DNA of 64,000 nucleotides, taken from NCBI GenBank assembly GCA_963971425.1, contig OZ020516.1:32786199-32850198 (forward strand). The letters run 5' to 3'. The notes below the pieces were generated by a model that did no database searches, was not told where the DNA came from, and was given only the letters and a program-made list of their open reading frames with translations. Position 1 is the first letter of the stretch, and every line of letters starts with the position of its first letter. A program made the position numbers and the translations under genes. This stretch comes from Bryoerythrophyllum caledonicum. Its lineage: Eukaryota > Streptophyta > Bryopsida > Pottiales > Pottiaceae. Below are positions 33,058-45,365 of this stretch, piece after piece.

Positions 33058-36000
33058 ATGGGGATGCTGGGGACGTTGATGCGGCACCCGGACGAGATTC
33101 CGCCGCTGGTGAAGCTCAAGATCGCAGCAATGCAGGCGCAGCGCGCGATCCCCAAGGACCCCAACCTTGCCTTTTGCTACCGCATGCTCACGCGCGTCTC
33201 GCGCTCTTTCTCCATCGTCATCCAGCAGCTCCGCCCCGAGCTCCGCGACGCGGTCCGCCCCTTATCTCTGCCTCCTCCCTCATGCATTCTCCTGTCTCTG
33301 GGTCGTCTTAGGGGACTGCAACGTGAGAATGAGGGATCGCTGCCATTGATGATCCCGCGGTCCTGGTAGCTGAAGAGGCGATTCTAGTGCACTCTTGGAA
33401 ATTTTAGAGATTCTCTTTGACTCGGACGCAAGAGATGATTTAGATCTGGAAGCTGGAATGGTTTATGATTTTCGAGGTTTAGGGTTTGATCAGAACAGGA
33501 AAAACTAATTTTTTTTCTTGAATGGTGCTCTAGGTCTGTGTTTTCTACTTGGTGTTGCGAGGTCTTGACACCGTCGGTGAGTTTCCTCAATTCTCATCCC
33601 ACTCACACATACCAACGAGAGTAGAACTGTTGAACCCTCAGTGTTTTCTTCCTGAGGTTAGATATTCCATCTCTTTCAAATTTAGGTTCACAGCAGACTG
33701 TATGTAATAGTGGTTTACATCATGTGGTTTGGGACCTTCATAAATGTAGCATTGTGAGGTTTGCTCTTAAAGGTCTAATTTTGTGTACTGCTTTGACAGA
33801 GGATGACATGGCAATTCCAACCGAGATCAAGGTCCCCATTCTCAAGACGTTTCACAAGCACATCTACGACCCCTCGTGGAAATTTATCTGTAAGCTCTTG
33901 TACACCACAGTTCATTGTTGTTAAGAGAAGTCCTCAGTCTGCTAAAGTCCCCAGTCGAGTAAATAAATACTTGCTACATGCTATTTGAGTTTTTGGAGCT
34001 CGTATTGTGTGAATACATACTGCATCATTTTCTTTTTTTTCCTATTGCCTGTTTTCTTCAGTTTCTTTTTCTTTCCTGGTGACATGGCCTTGATGGGCGA
34101 CAGGTGGTGAAAAGAACTACAAGGAGCTGATGACTAAATTCGAGCTTGTGTCTAATGCATTCTTAAATCTGGAAGAGGGGTATTTGCCTTTGCTACCCTT
34201 GTAGACTATGCCCATATCTGACAATTGCAGTATGTATTCTTTTAAGTTCTTGTAGTCAGATTTATTATTTAGCTCTGTGTAATATGTATTTGGAATGACT
34301 TATATCTATTTTCTATAATGGCTGATGAAACAGGTACCAGGGTGTGATTGCTGAGATGACTGAGCGCATGGGAAACGGCATGGCCAAGTTTATTGAATCT
34401 GAGGTATGTGGTAATTGGAGATTTGGTATTCTACTACATTGCTATTCAGGACGAATCGACAATGTTGGTCTCCTTCCAGCTAATTTGTTTTCCCTATGAT
34501 TTTGTGCTTCGAAGCTAATTGAGGTCTTATGCTCTCACACAGGTGATTACTGTAGATGATTACGACGAATATTGCCACTACGTTGCAGGTCTCGTGGGCT
34601 TAGGTTTGTCCCGCCTGTTTCATGCCTCTGGGCTTGAGGAATTCCAACCGGATGATCTCTCAAATTCCATGGGACTTTTCCTTCAGGTGAGTCCTGGTGC
34701 TTGCAACTTCAAAGTACACTCACTTCAAACTTCCTTATTGATATTGCTGCGGTATATTGGCTTTTGTGCTCTAATTTCATTTCATTGAAGTGTTTCTCAT
34801 CTGTCATGTGATATCTCTTTGTTTCGACTACTTAACATGATGTGTTTCCTTTTCCCACTTCAGAAAACAAACATCATAAGGGACTACCTTGAAGACATCA
34901 ACGAGATTCCTGCGCCACGAATGTTCTGGCCTCATGAAATCTGGGGCAAATTTGGGACTAAGCTCGAGGTTTGTGCTTTCATTCGAATTGAAGGGACATA
35001 ATGTCCATATTACTTGTTCATTTGATGTAGTTTGAGCGACCATCCTTTCTGACGATGTGGTATCTGAAGCATGCAGGACTTTAAGCACGAGGATAACTCA
35101 GAAAATGCGGTGAAATGCCTGAATGCAATGATAACCAACGCATTGGCACACGCCACAGACTGTCTGAGATACATGGAAGCTATCGAAGATGAAGACAATT
35201 TGCGATTTTGTGCCATTCCTCAGGTTTGACATCGTCACGTGATATTGAGGCAAAAGTCGAGGTTTTTCAGTGCATGGGGTTTACACTTACTGAGTCGAGT
35301 GATTTCCTGAGCAGATTATGGCGATTGCAACACTTGCCGAGTGCTACAATAATATTAACGTCTTCAGGGGAGTAGTAAAGATTAGACGAGGTGAGTTTGT
35401 TTTCCCCCTTGTTCCGTTCTATTGATGGTTTTCGAGCAGCTCTTGTGAATTCACTCATCTCGGCCACTTTCACTGCAGGAATAACTGCCAAAATTATGCA
35501 GATGAGGTCGATGGACGATGCCTATGGGACATTCTATGATTTCTCCAAAAAGCTTGCCCTTAAGGTACGCCATGACTCTAATTTCGTCCCAAAACTGTCC
35601 ATGGCCGTGTTCAACAAATGTTGTCAGCGTTTGAGGATGCTAGAGCTTTTGGGTACCTGTGAGGTTACATCATGACCTAATATTCCTGGCATTTGCTGGT
35701 GTCGGTTTCCACAGATTGATGACAAGGATCCCTCAGCAAGAGTAACTCGGAAACACGTTGAGAACATAATGGAGCAGTGCGAACTTCACTTTCCTGAACC
35801 GTGCGTGTCTCTTTCGCATCACAAGATTGATTTCCTGTCTTAGCTTCCCAAAGCATCTGAACCTCTACTTTCTCTTTGAAGTGCAAGATCTCTTATATGA
35901 TTGAATAAAGACGCGCTTGTCTAGGGATATTCAGTAACGGCTTGTTGAATGAATCTGTCCGCAGGCGGGTTTTCTCAATAGAACAAGAAACCGGGTTCGA

Positions 36001-36198
36001 CTTTTTACTGGTATGTCTTTTCCCTGATGGTTTTGTATATTGCTTCTCACCTTCTCAGCATTGCTTCATACTTCCTTATTAAGAGTGACCAGCTGCATGT
36101 ATGGACTAATGAGTAATACTCTTGGCGGCCTGGAACAGATTCTTGTGGTGCTCATGCTCGTGGGCTTAATGATGTACATGCTTTTCAACAACTGGTAA
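33058..36198 (+). CDS. SQS: Squalene synthase (farnesyl-diphosphate farnesyltransferase)
   Basis: Thirteen coding exons are resolved: 33058-33252, 33534-33576, 33800-33889, 34104-34179, 34334-34403, 34543-34686, 34864-34968, 35077-35223, 35315-35390, 35479-35564, 35715-35800, 35965-36010 and 36139-36198. They join in frame to 407 residues, the usual plant length, with every intron GT-AG. The enzyme couples two farnesyl diphosphates to squalene with NADPH, the first committed step to sterols and triterpenes, at the ER membrane. Both Mg-binding aspartate motifs are present (DTVED 77-81, DYLED 213-217), as are [13 protein letters not shown] (39-51) and [16 protein letters not shown] (168-183). 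The C-terminal hydrophobic anchor [16 protein letters not shown] (389-404) ends FNNW. The gene appears intact and functional. Introns are short (88-281 bases). Confidence 0.97.
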
Positions 36199-37565
36199 GA
36201 ATACCAGGCTTGAGTTCCCAAGTAGATAACCTCATTTAATGACCTCCGTCAATTAGTGTCAAGATGTGACTCTGTGTCCTTGGGGAGAAATCGGGGAGCC
36301 AAGGATTTGTGTAGTGATTTAACCATCAAGATTAAACTTCGGTTTCTTTTTTACCTTGCAATCTGTGAATTTTTCTCAAGTCACCATCTAACCAGTGAAA
36401 TGATTCCCTTGAGCCGTGTGATGCACAGGTAATGTCACTAAACTGCTCGTTTGTACCACCCTTCAGATGGAATCATGCGGACAGGTACACTCAAATATTA
36501 ATTAGGGTGAGAGATTGATGGAAAGATTGAAACCACCTGTTGACTTGGCACACTTCAACACAGGTAGCATGGCATATACAGGTAGCAAAGTACTCCTCTT
36601 GAGAATAATGAGATCTACCAGTAAAAGCCCAAGTTACGGTGATGAGTGAGTGTGCTTTCCTCCTTTTCGGAAGACGGAAAGTCTCCAGAGTGTTCTCAAC
36701 CCACAAGTTAAGCTTAACAATATGATGAGGAGCTTCGTAATGCAATTGCCACTTGTCTTGCGCATGTGCACCAGATTACGCAAGAGTTCCACATACTGCA
36801 TGGAATCTCTCATGTTGAATATTAACTACTCAGCGGCTGACGTGCATCCGGGGAAAGGTGTCCCGATTGGTCGCCTGAGCTTAGGACCAGATTGTTTACC
36901 TTTTCACACAATCAGATGTTTTTGTAAAAGAATTGATACTTTTGTTTTTTGCCTTTTTGACTAACAATTAAGGGCATGTAAGATTGTTAAATATGAATGT
37001 TTTTTGTTCTGTGCCCTTGCTTTGAATGGTGTAAGCACATATACCTTAGCTGCAATGATTTTTGTATTAATTGCAAGACATGCCAAGGGTTAACTCGAAG
37101 CAAATATTTTTACCAATATAGATACTACTCGAAGTGTTTCTAAACATACTTTATAGTCAATATAAAACAATTAGCGTATCTTGCATTAAATACAATATTT
37201 AGTGTGGTCCATACTTCTTACAGTTATTCTCCACCTAAGCAAATGATACCATTGATCCACTTTCGCAAGGCAAGCATGGAATTGGCCAATGGCACATGCG
37301 TTACAGTTGGTTCTCATGGAAATGCGTCACTTTGAGACTCACCAGCTTGTGCCACACTAATTTGAGGTTTCGTCTCCCAACACAAGTTGGACCTTGAATC
37401 CTGACCTTGCCTTGAATAGGCCCCTTGAATATGTCTCATCTATGATGCACATGTTTCACCATCTCCAAGGCTAGGCTAGCACATTCACATTGTTCCAAGA
37501 ATAATGCAGCATCTCACTGGTGGCTTAATTTTTGGGCTTTACCGAAAACTGTCTGTAGTATTAGA
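36199..37565. other. 3' flank of squalene synthase and spacer
   Basis: Presumed 3' UTR, then spacer. A piece AGGGTTAA at 37087-37094 may be a lone TTAA-element end. No gene recognised. Confidence 0.5.
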
Positions 37566-38063
37566 TTAACCCCAAAAAGGACCAAGACATTTTAGAGGAA
37601 TCTCTACTCCATTGATTGAAAACTGCTGAGATTAAATTTTTGAGAATGTGAATGTAGGATCTTCTTCTAACCTTATATGAGATGATGTGGTAAAAAAATT
37701 GTGAATTTTGACCATGCAGATTGAAAGTAAATTACAATCAAAGTGAAGCATTTGTCCCCTGAATGGACATTTGGTATAAAGGGTTAACCCCTAAATCACC
37801 AAGTGTGCTTGCTAGGTACCAAAAAAACCACTTTGACTGCAATTACCTTTCAATATGTACAGTCAAAATTCACAAGTTTTTATCACACAATCTCATATAA
37901 GTTGAGAAGAAGATCCTGCAATTACATTCTTGAAATAAGATCCTGCAATTACATTCTTGAAATAAGATCCTGCAATTACATTCTTGAAATGTCCACCTTG
38001 GTAAGTTATTTTTAATTAATGGAGTAGAGATTGCTCTGAATGCCTTGGTCCTTCAGGGGTTAA
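37566..38063. mobile_element. Two TTAA elements in inverted tandem sharing one TTAA
   Basis: The first (37566-37787) starts TTAACCCCAAAAAGGACCAA; the second (37784-38063) starts TTAACCCCTAAATCACCAAG and ends CCTTGGTCCTTCAGGGGTTAA. Their bodies are inverted copies (AATGGAGTAGAGATT and its inverse at the outer ends). They abut on the TTAA at 37784. A 118-base relative is at 49732-49849. Confidence 0.8.
37912..37990. repeat. 27-base tandem repeat, three copies
   Basis: GATCCTGCAATTACATTCTT(GAAATAA) repeated without change, the third copy slightly short, inside the second TTAA element. Exactness indicates recent expansion. Confidence 0.95.
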
Positions 38064-38548
38064 TAACTACATATGGTGATAATTTCCATGTCTATGTGGG
38101 AGCCAAATCCTTGACTCTTTGTTAGTATAATGTTTATCAAATACTATCGGGTGACATCTTTCTATGGTACTGTGCAAGCAGACACTCTGCTAAATCTGTC
38201 TCTATTTGAGAGACAACGGCTCCAGCCTTTATCCTGGTACTCATCATAAGGATTCTTTGGAATGCTCGGATTAGACTCAAAGTGAGTGCAAAAAGATGTG
38301 AACCAAAATCCTTTGCGTCTCCGCCAAAAAAACTTGGAAAATGTCCCCTATGTCTGCATTTAAATGAAAATTTCATAAAGTCTAAATTATCATGATGCTT
38401 TTGAGGGGATTTTGACTATGCATGTTTTATCCATTTTTTTTGCACAAGTAAAAAGATACTTGTTGAAAAAGAAGTCTGTCATTTACACATGGGAAGCAGT
38501 TCACATGTTTGATGATGGCATAAGCATAGGATGAGGAGATGTAGAGCC

Positions 38549-38660
38549 ACTGCAATTTACCCGTTAATAACAAGGCCCGGAGCCACCATGGACAGAATGC
38601 ACCCACTGCAATTTACCCGTTAATAACAAGGCCCGGAGCCACCATGGACAGAATGCACCC
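38549..38660. repeat. 56-base exact tandem duplication
   Basis: The unit beginning ACTGCAATTTACCCGTTAAT is present twice, 56 bases apart, without mismatch. It borders the next TTAA element. Confidence 0.95.
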
Positions 38661-38666
38661 ACTGCC

Positions 38667-39898
38667 TTTACCCCTAAAGGACAATTTGTACATGCAAGGT
38701 ACCAATCGATCTTGGGCAGGTTCCTAAAAATCCATTTTAAAAGGTAACTTCTTGAAATGTATACTGCTAATAGAAATTCGGGTTATCTTTGTGGGGGATT
38801 ATTTCTTTCTGTTTTTGGAATTATAGGGAAAAAGTGATGGTGCTTCAAACATAAAGAGCTTGGCTCTTTTGGAAGTTGGGCAAGGTACTATTGAGATGAA
38901 AAGGGCTAATGTAGACTTGGCAATTGCACTATTTTGAGGCGGGTAGTAGTGAAGGAAAGTTCTTGGCAATCTTCATTGGTATCACTTAAAAACGCATAGA
39001 AATTCATTATTATTATTTTATTTTATTTTCTATTGTTAGAATAATTAATTTCAATTCTATTTACAATTTGGATTTTAGATACAACAATTATGTCTCTATT
39101 CAAAAAAATAAAGTTTTATGCCCACTTTCAATACCCCTAGTCGTTGCAAGTCCATTTTCCTTATTATAAACACCTCCTTTACTTGACTTTGACTTCACTT
39201 GGTGTCAAATTTTTGCACTACACAAGGTCTAAACCCATTTTTATCATGTTGAGCATGATATTAGTTCCTTGTACTCCAATTTTTAGAGGTCGAGAAAGGA
39301 TGTAACATATTCAAAAAAAATGTGCAAGGAGTGGAGGTTCAGAAATTGTGAATTTGCATTACATTTTTTTGCGAACTTAGTATGTTTTAGAATGAGAATG
39401 TAAATGGTCAATAAGAAGGTTTACACCACATAATGCTGCGAAAAAAATAAAAAGTAAAAATTTGATGATCTCAAAGTTTTGTGTGAAAAAGATGAAGTTT
39501 TTTTGGTACCTTGCCCGACAATGTGCGATAATGTGTGAAAATGTTTGACTTGGATTTATATTCTTTTTTTCACTAAAGACAAGATTATTTTTTACCATAT
39601 GAAAGGAAATAATATTATTAGTTAGTATTGAAATTTTCACATTCAATAGAGTGTCATAGCAAAAGTTTTTGGAGTTGCCCGAGGTGCCCGAGGTGCCTGC
39701 TCTCCCCATTTGATATTCAAAACCCTATAATTTTTTCATAAAATGTCGGATTTAGGAGAAAATTAAACTCACACAAAGCTTTTTGTAATGTCCATCTATT
39801 GTAAAATTTCAAAAAATAATGTTATAATTTGACGTAGGAGGTACCTGCCCGAATCTTCTAGAGTCCCCCGAAGGGACTCTTGGAAATTTAAGGGTTAA
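38667..39898. mobile_element. Chimeric TTAA element: C-family left part, B-family right part
   Basis: The left end (TTTACCCCTAAAGGACAATT) and body to about 39184 match the C element at 43405-45410. From about 39185 to TTAA at 39895-39898 the sequence matches the right three quarters of B elements (42093, 43672, 48144). The C part runs uninterrupted through ATTGCACTATTTTGAGGCGG, giving a near-empty site for the B insertion at 43672. Confidence 0.75.
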
Positions 39899-40080
39899 CT
39901 TTTAGTGCCCAAGGCATATTCTTGGGAGATCAAGATTTTTGTTAATTTTTCTTTGAGCTAAATCTGATGAAAAGAGAACATTTAATCTTGGTATAACAAA
40001 GTATTCCACTGTTATATGAAAATATCATAAATCATTTTTTTCACACATAGTGATAATGCCTTGGGCACTAAAAGTGTGTA
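39895..40080. mobile_element. Short TTAA element with AGTGCCCAAGGCAT arms
   Basis: Starts TTAACTTTTAGTGCCCAAGG and its inverse ATGCCTTGGGCACTAAAAGT lies near 40055-40075. The right TTAA has decayed. It shares the left TTAA with the preceding chimeric element. Confidence 0.65.
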
Positions 40081-40272
40081 AAACGTAACCACTGTTCATC
40101 ATGGTGTCCAAAGAAAGATTTCCTAGGATTGTTCACACAACAAATGTTCACGTAATCCACTTAATGATACTGTGATCCATATGTGCATCAATTCTTGTGT
40201 GTTCTGAGGATCAGTTTACATGAGGGAGTGAAATGGTGGGGATCTAACTTACAGTAATAACTAAAATGAGTT

Positions 40273-41520
40273 AATGCAAAAGGACTTCTTTTTCTCTTTT
40301 TTTTCTTTTTCTTTTTCTTTTTTTTTTTTTTTTTTTTGGCACAAAATCAAAACAGATTTGAATTGCAGAAAGGAACCAATACAAAAACAGGCACGCCAAG
40401 GCCGGCAGCGCAGGACCGACGAGAAAACCGGGACCCTAGTGGAACTCTCTAACCCACACGACCCAACTCCCCATCCTCGTGCACAGAGCCTTGTTGCTAC
40501 CCCACTTGGACTCGAAGTTAGACGTTGCTTTGGCCCTATTCATCTCCGAGTTCGCCGTCCGAATCCTGTCCCAAGCAATCCTCTCGTAGTCCGTGAGGCC
40601 CTGCGAAATCACACTCTCGACCTTGTAAGGAGTCCATCGGTGTTGATTAAACACCCAGTCATTCCGGGCAATCCACAGAGTCCAAATGGTGATGCCTCGA
40701 AGTAGCAGCCAGAACCTGCTCAATTTCCCAAATTTCCGCGGAGGGCGGGCAACAAACAAGGCTTGCTGGAGAGTGGGAAGTCCCCATCTCTACGTGGAGG
40801 AGGTGCTAATATGCTGGAGGACTTTGATAACGTAGAGCCATGAGGAACGCGCCTGCGGACAAGACCAGAATCTATGCACAATGCTCTCCACCTCCCCATG
40901 GTCGCAGACCTTGCAACTATCATCAATATCTTGGGCAACACGGCTCCTCCATTGGTTAACAACAATGGCCTTGTGCCAAAGTTGCCAAATCAGGCCCGCT
41001 TCTTTGCCAACTCTTTCTATGTCCCAAACATTTTTCCACTTGAGCTTGAAACTCGTGGGAAGAACCTGGTTCCACTTAGTGGTGACAACATTAGGGGGTG
41101 GTCTCCTGGCTTGCAGTAGCTGCCTACCAAACTTTGTGGTGTAGGAGAGCAGTGGTTCCCCATTAGTCCAAATGACTCTCTCCGGGTCCCAAGTGAGTAA
41201 GCTAGTCTTTCCATAGAAGAGGATGAAACCTTGCTTACATTCCCTTTTGAGTAAGATAACTCGCACTCTCTCCAACCTCCCGTGAATGGTGATGGTAGTG
41301 GGGTTCCCATTGATCGGTCTCCTTAGGAGGATCCGTGCTTCGGTAGCGACCGTGAAAAGGCCTCCATGTTCCCTGAGAGACCAAGCACCAAGTTTACCAA
41401 TTTCTCTTCTCCCGTTGAGGGCATCTCCAGTGAACACACACGTTGGCGTATGGTCATTACTAGTTTCAAACAAACCAAGCCACTCATTGCTCTTAGCGGG
41501 GTGAGAATGCAAAAGGACTT
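40273..41520 (-). mobile_element. 5'-truncated LINE insertion with 15-base target duplication
   Basis: A perfect duplication AATGCAAAAGGACTT flanks the insert (40273-40287 and 41506-41520). On the minus strand the insert (41505-40288) ends in a long A-rich tail, as target-primed LINE copies do. It encodes the C-terminal end of a plant LINE reverse-transcriptase polyprotein: WDPERVIWTNGEPLLSYTTK, then the zinc-binding zf-RVT pattern CKVCDHGEVESIVHRFWSC, then ITIWTLWIARNDWVFNQHRW. One frameshift near 40775 breaks the frame. GC content is much higher than the flanks. The truncation at 41505 is typical. Confidence 0.92.
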
Positions 41521-42092
41521 TCGACTTTGTTACATTCCATAACATTTTTTATATAATTTTAATTCCACTTGTGGAAAGTTTGATAAGAATTGGTTCCACC
41601 TACAGATTCTGTTGCCACATTTTTAAAAAGAGACTTCTTCACAGACACCATTTAGATATTTGAGTCATGTTCAAAAACGGGTCCCTAATGATTGTAATGT
41701 AGTTGTTGTTTTGAAGACTGGTCAGACCGGTTGTAAACAAAAAGCAATTGGCTACCATGCCAAACCAGTCTGTTACATCATGAAATCCTGCACGTCCTCA
41801 TGTCAGCCATTTAAAAAATTGGTGTTGAAACATGAAAGGTGCCGCTAGAGTCTCCTCCGGAAACTACCACAACGTGATACCTCAACCGTACTACCATATT
41901 CCATTCATAGTTTTTTTTTTTCCATTTCTATGTGGCCCCTCCTTGTACCCATTATACTATATGGTAAAAACACCTTGAATCGCCCATTTGTGAAAATGTG
42001 TCTCTACTTTGTTTAGAAGTTCGATACTTTCATCTGGGAAAGAGTGAATTTAAGCATTGGAACATAAAATTCCCTTTGTGAATTTCTTTCCT
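41521..42092. other. Spacer, nothing recognised
   Basis: Short unsupported frames only. Confidence 0.5.
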
Positions 42093-43046
42093 TTAATCCC
42101 TACAGGCCCAAGGCATTTTCACACCAAAAACACTTCAAAACTGCTTGTTCTCATGCAATGAGTAAGGAGGGAAACAAAAAAGTAATAATTTCTTCATCTA
42201 ACCGTAGGACCTCAGTTTAGACTCATTAAGTAACATCGTCACAAAACTTCATAAACTTTAACATCACAAATTGAAAGATTATAGTGTTTGAAGTAGAGAA
42301 ATCCGTCCATTTTCTTCCTTGCCTTCAGTGGATCAGCAAACTTTGGCTTCACTTGGTGTCAAGTTTTTACACTACACAAGGTCTAAATCCATTACCATCA
42401 TGTTAATCATGATGTTATTTCCTTGAACACCAATTTTTAGAGGTAGAAAAGAGGTGTAGCGTATTCAAAACAATTGTGCTAGGAGTGGAGGTTTGAAAAT
42501 TGCCAATTCACGTGTTATTTTTTGTGTACTAAATTTGTTTTCGATTGATAATCCAAACGGTCAATAAGAAGGTTTACACCACATCTTGTTGTAGAAAAAA
42601 TAAAATTTACAAAATATTAATATCTCTAAGTTTTATATGGAAAAGAAGAAGTTTTTTTGGTACCTTGCCCGACAATGTGTGACAAATGTGTGCAACTGTT
42701 TGACTTGAATTGATGTGCTATTTTTCACTAAAGAATAGAATTTTTTTTGGCAATATGAAAGGAAATAATATTACATGCTATTATTGAAAATCTCACATTT
42801 AATAGAGTGTTCTAGCAAAAGTTTTTGGAGTTGCCCAAAGTGCCCCCTCTCCCCATTTGAAATTCAAAACACTATAACTTTTTCATTAAATGCCGGATTT
42901 AGGAAAAAAATTGTACTCACATGAAGCTTTTAGAAATGTCCATCTACAATATCAATTTCCAAAAGGAATGTTATAAATTGATGCCAAAGGAATTTGCCCA
43001 AATCTTAAGAGTCCCTCGAGGGGACTCTTGGGCCTTTAGGGGTTAA
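42093..43046. mobile_element. B-family TTAA element, copy 2 (954 bases)
   Basis: Starts TTAATCCCTACAGGCCCAAG and ends GGGCCTTTAGGGGTTAA. Its length is identical to the opposite-oriented copy at 48144-49097. Non-coding and AT-rich. Its right TTAA is also the left border of D copy 2. Confidence 0.85.
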
Positions 43047-43331
43047 GGCCTTTGAGCTCACGAGGCTTGGGAAGAATCTACAAGTGTAATAGATAATGTA
43101 GATCATCATCAATGGAGGCGTTACATTTCATCGCGACCCCACTTCACAGGAATCAGGTTGACTATTGATTCCTGGCACCAATTTGTCCGCCAATGGTCTC
43201 ATCAGAATTGTCATAACTTGTTGCATGTCGATTGCAAAGACTATGTGGCCCATGTTTCCTCAATTCAATGTTGTAGTGTGATTTCATTCCAAAGAGACCA
43301 CGTATGGGCCTTCCAAGCCGTAAAGGGTTAA
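43043..43331. mobile_element. D-family TTAA element, copy 2
   Basis: Starts TTAAGGCCTTTGAGCTCACG and ends AAGCCGTAAAGGGTTAA. Compared with copy 1 it lacks the first CCCTTTA, as if the B element had entered the TTAA of a TTAACCCTTTAAGGCC start. Confidence 0.75.
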
Positions 43332-43671
43332 GAGCAATTTCATCTAAATTTTGCAAGATTTTTACACATTCAAACAATTCTCAGATTTCCATTCAAACTT
43401 TAACTTAACCCGTAAAGGACCATTTGTACATGCGGGACACAATTTGATTTGGGGCAAGTTCCTAAAAAACCAATTTTGAAGATAACTTCTTGAATTTTTT
43501 AGGGAGATTAGGAATATGGTTTATCTTTGCGGGAAGTTCATTCCTTCTTTTTTTGGAATATAGAAAAAAAAACTATGGTGCTTCAAACATAAAAAAAACA
43601 TGTTTCTTGGGCAGGTAGGCATGGTAGAATAGAGATGAATAGTGCTAATGTAGAGTTGAAAATTGCACTTT

Positions 43672-44619
43672 TTAACCCCTCAATTTCTGTGACAATTTCA
43701 CACCAAACACTTCAAAATTGTTGGTTTTAGTGCGATGAGTAAGGAAGAAACGTAAAACTTTTATCTCTATTTTGAACCGTAGGATCTCAATAAAGACTTA
43801 CTAAATCACATACTCACAAAGTTTTGTAAAGTTTGACCGCACGGATTGTATGATTATAACGTTTGAAGTTGAGAACAAGGCTCATTTTTTTCCCTACGTT
43901 TAGTGGATCAGCTGACTCTAACTTCACTTGGTGTCAAATGTTTGCACTACACAAGGTCTAAATTTATTTCCATCATGTTAAGGATGATACTTGTTTCTTG
44001 TACACCAGTTTTTAGAGGTAGAGGAGGGGTGTAGCATATTCAAAAAAATTGTGCAAGTTGTGTAGGTTCAATAATTGTCAATTCACGTTATAATTTCTTG
44101 TGAACTTAACATGTTTTAGATTGATAATATGAACGGTCAATGCGAAGGTTCATACAACATAATGTTGTGGAAAAAATAAAAAGTGAAAATAAGAAGATCT
44201 CTAAGTTTAATGTGGAAAAGACGAAGTTTTTTTGGTACTGCGCCCAACAATGTGTGACAATGTGTGAAAATGTTTGACTTGGGTTAATGTGCTATTTTTT
44301 AATGAAGACAATAACTCTTTTTTATAGTATGAAAGGAAATAATACTATTCTCCAATATTGAAAATCTCACATTCAACATAGTGTCTTGGCAAAAGTTTTT
44401 GGAGGTGCCCGACGTGCTCGCTCTCCCCATTTGAACTTCAAAACCCTATAACTTTTTCATTAAATTTTGGATTTTAGAAAAATTGAACTGACACAAAGCT
44501 TTTAGTTATGTCCATCTTTAGTAAAAAATTCAAAGAAAAATGTTGTAAATTGACACCACAAGAACTTGCCCAAACCTTCTACAATCCTCCGAGGGAACTC
44601 TCGGAAATTTAGGGGTTAA
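43672..44619. mobile_element. B-family TTAA element, copy 3, nested in C
   Basis: Starts TTAACCCCTCAATTTCTGTG and ends TCGGAAATTTAGGGGTTAA, 948 bases. Removing it together with one TTAA restores ATTGCACT...GGCGGGTAGTAG, colinear with 38929-38950. Confidence 0.92.
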
Positions 44620-45155
44620 AGGCGGGTAGTAGTGAAGGAAAGTCCTTGGCAATCTTCATTGTTTTCTCTAAAAATGCATAGTAATTAAGAATTTTACCTT
44701 TTTTGAAAAAAATCTATTGTTAGAATAATTAATTTCAATTCTATTCACCGTTTGGATTTTAGATACAACAATTCTTTCTGTATTCAAAAAATAAAGTTGT
44801 TTTTCTAAGTAAAGGGCCACTTTATATACCCCTAGTCATTGCACGTCCATTTTTTTTGTAATTGTAAACACCTCCATTACTTGTGATTTTTGGCGTGCAA
44901 TGACCTAACACAAGGTAGAACATAGATTTATTGAGTTTATGCAATGTGTAGTGGAAAAATATGCCATAATGTTGAGTCAAAGTACGTTGGCCTTGTCCGT
45001 GCATAGTAGGGAAAAAAAAATTGCACTCTTCAAATGCATATATCATACAATCCGCATGGTCAAATTTTACTAAAAATTTTGGTTGATGACTTGTAGCAGC
45101 TAGCTTGAAGATCCTACAATTGAAAATAGTAAACAGCTAGCTTTATTATTGGCCG

Positions 45156-45365
45156 TTGCTATATCACCATATTGCCACTAATGAACATCCGGGACTCCAT
45201 CCTATCGCCAAAAAGGATGTACAATTCTATGTTTATGGAGATGAACCCTCTGAATTGGATTTTTTTGGAGAAAATATGGTTTTGAATGGTTTCAGGAGAA
45301 AGCTAGAAGAGCCACAGCTCTTTGGCCTCTGTAGTCACTGTGGTTATCCCACTAAAACGGATTAA
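45156..45365 (+). other. Small open frame inside the C element
   Basis: About 69 codons without an ATG start, with PGLHPIAKKDVQFYVYGDEP and a terminal LFGLCSHCGYPTKTD containing CxxC. It is not recognised and has no DDE motif. It may be a relic of a coding parent or chance. Confidence 0.25.

Noticed and set aside
32706..33311. 201-codon frame across the squalene synthase leader and first exon
   Set aside because: The real exon frame ([16 protein letters not shown]...) overlaps it in a different phase and matches squalene synthase.
37912..37990. Regular repeats as a CRISPR array
   Set aside because: The units abut without spacers and the genome is eukaryotic.
40874..41504. Plus-strand frames of 72-87 codons
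   Set aside because: They are antisense to the LINE coding region, which has the zf-RVT motif and poly-A tail on the minus strand.
45156..45365. Small frame in the C element as a piggyBac transposase end
   Set aside because: No DDE residues, no ATG, and the Cys pattern is not that of known piggyBac C-terminal domains. Kept only as an unexplained frame.
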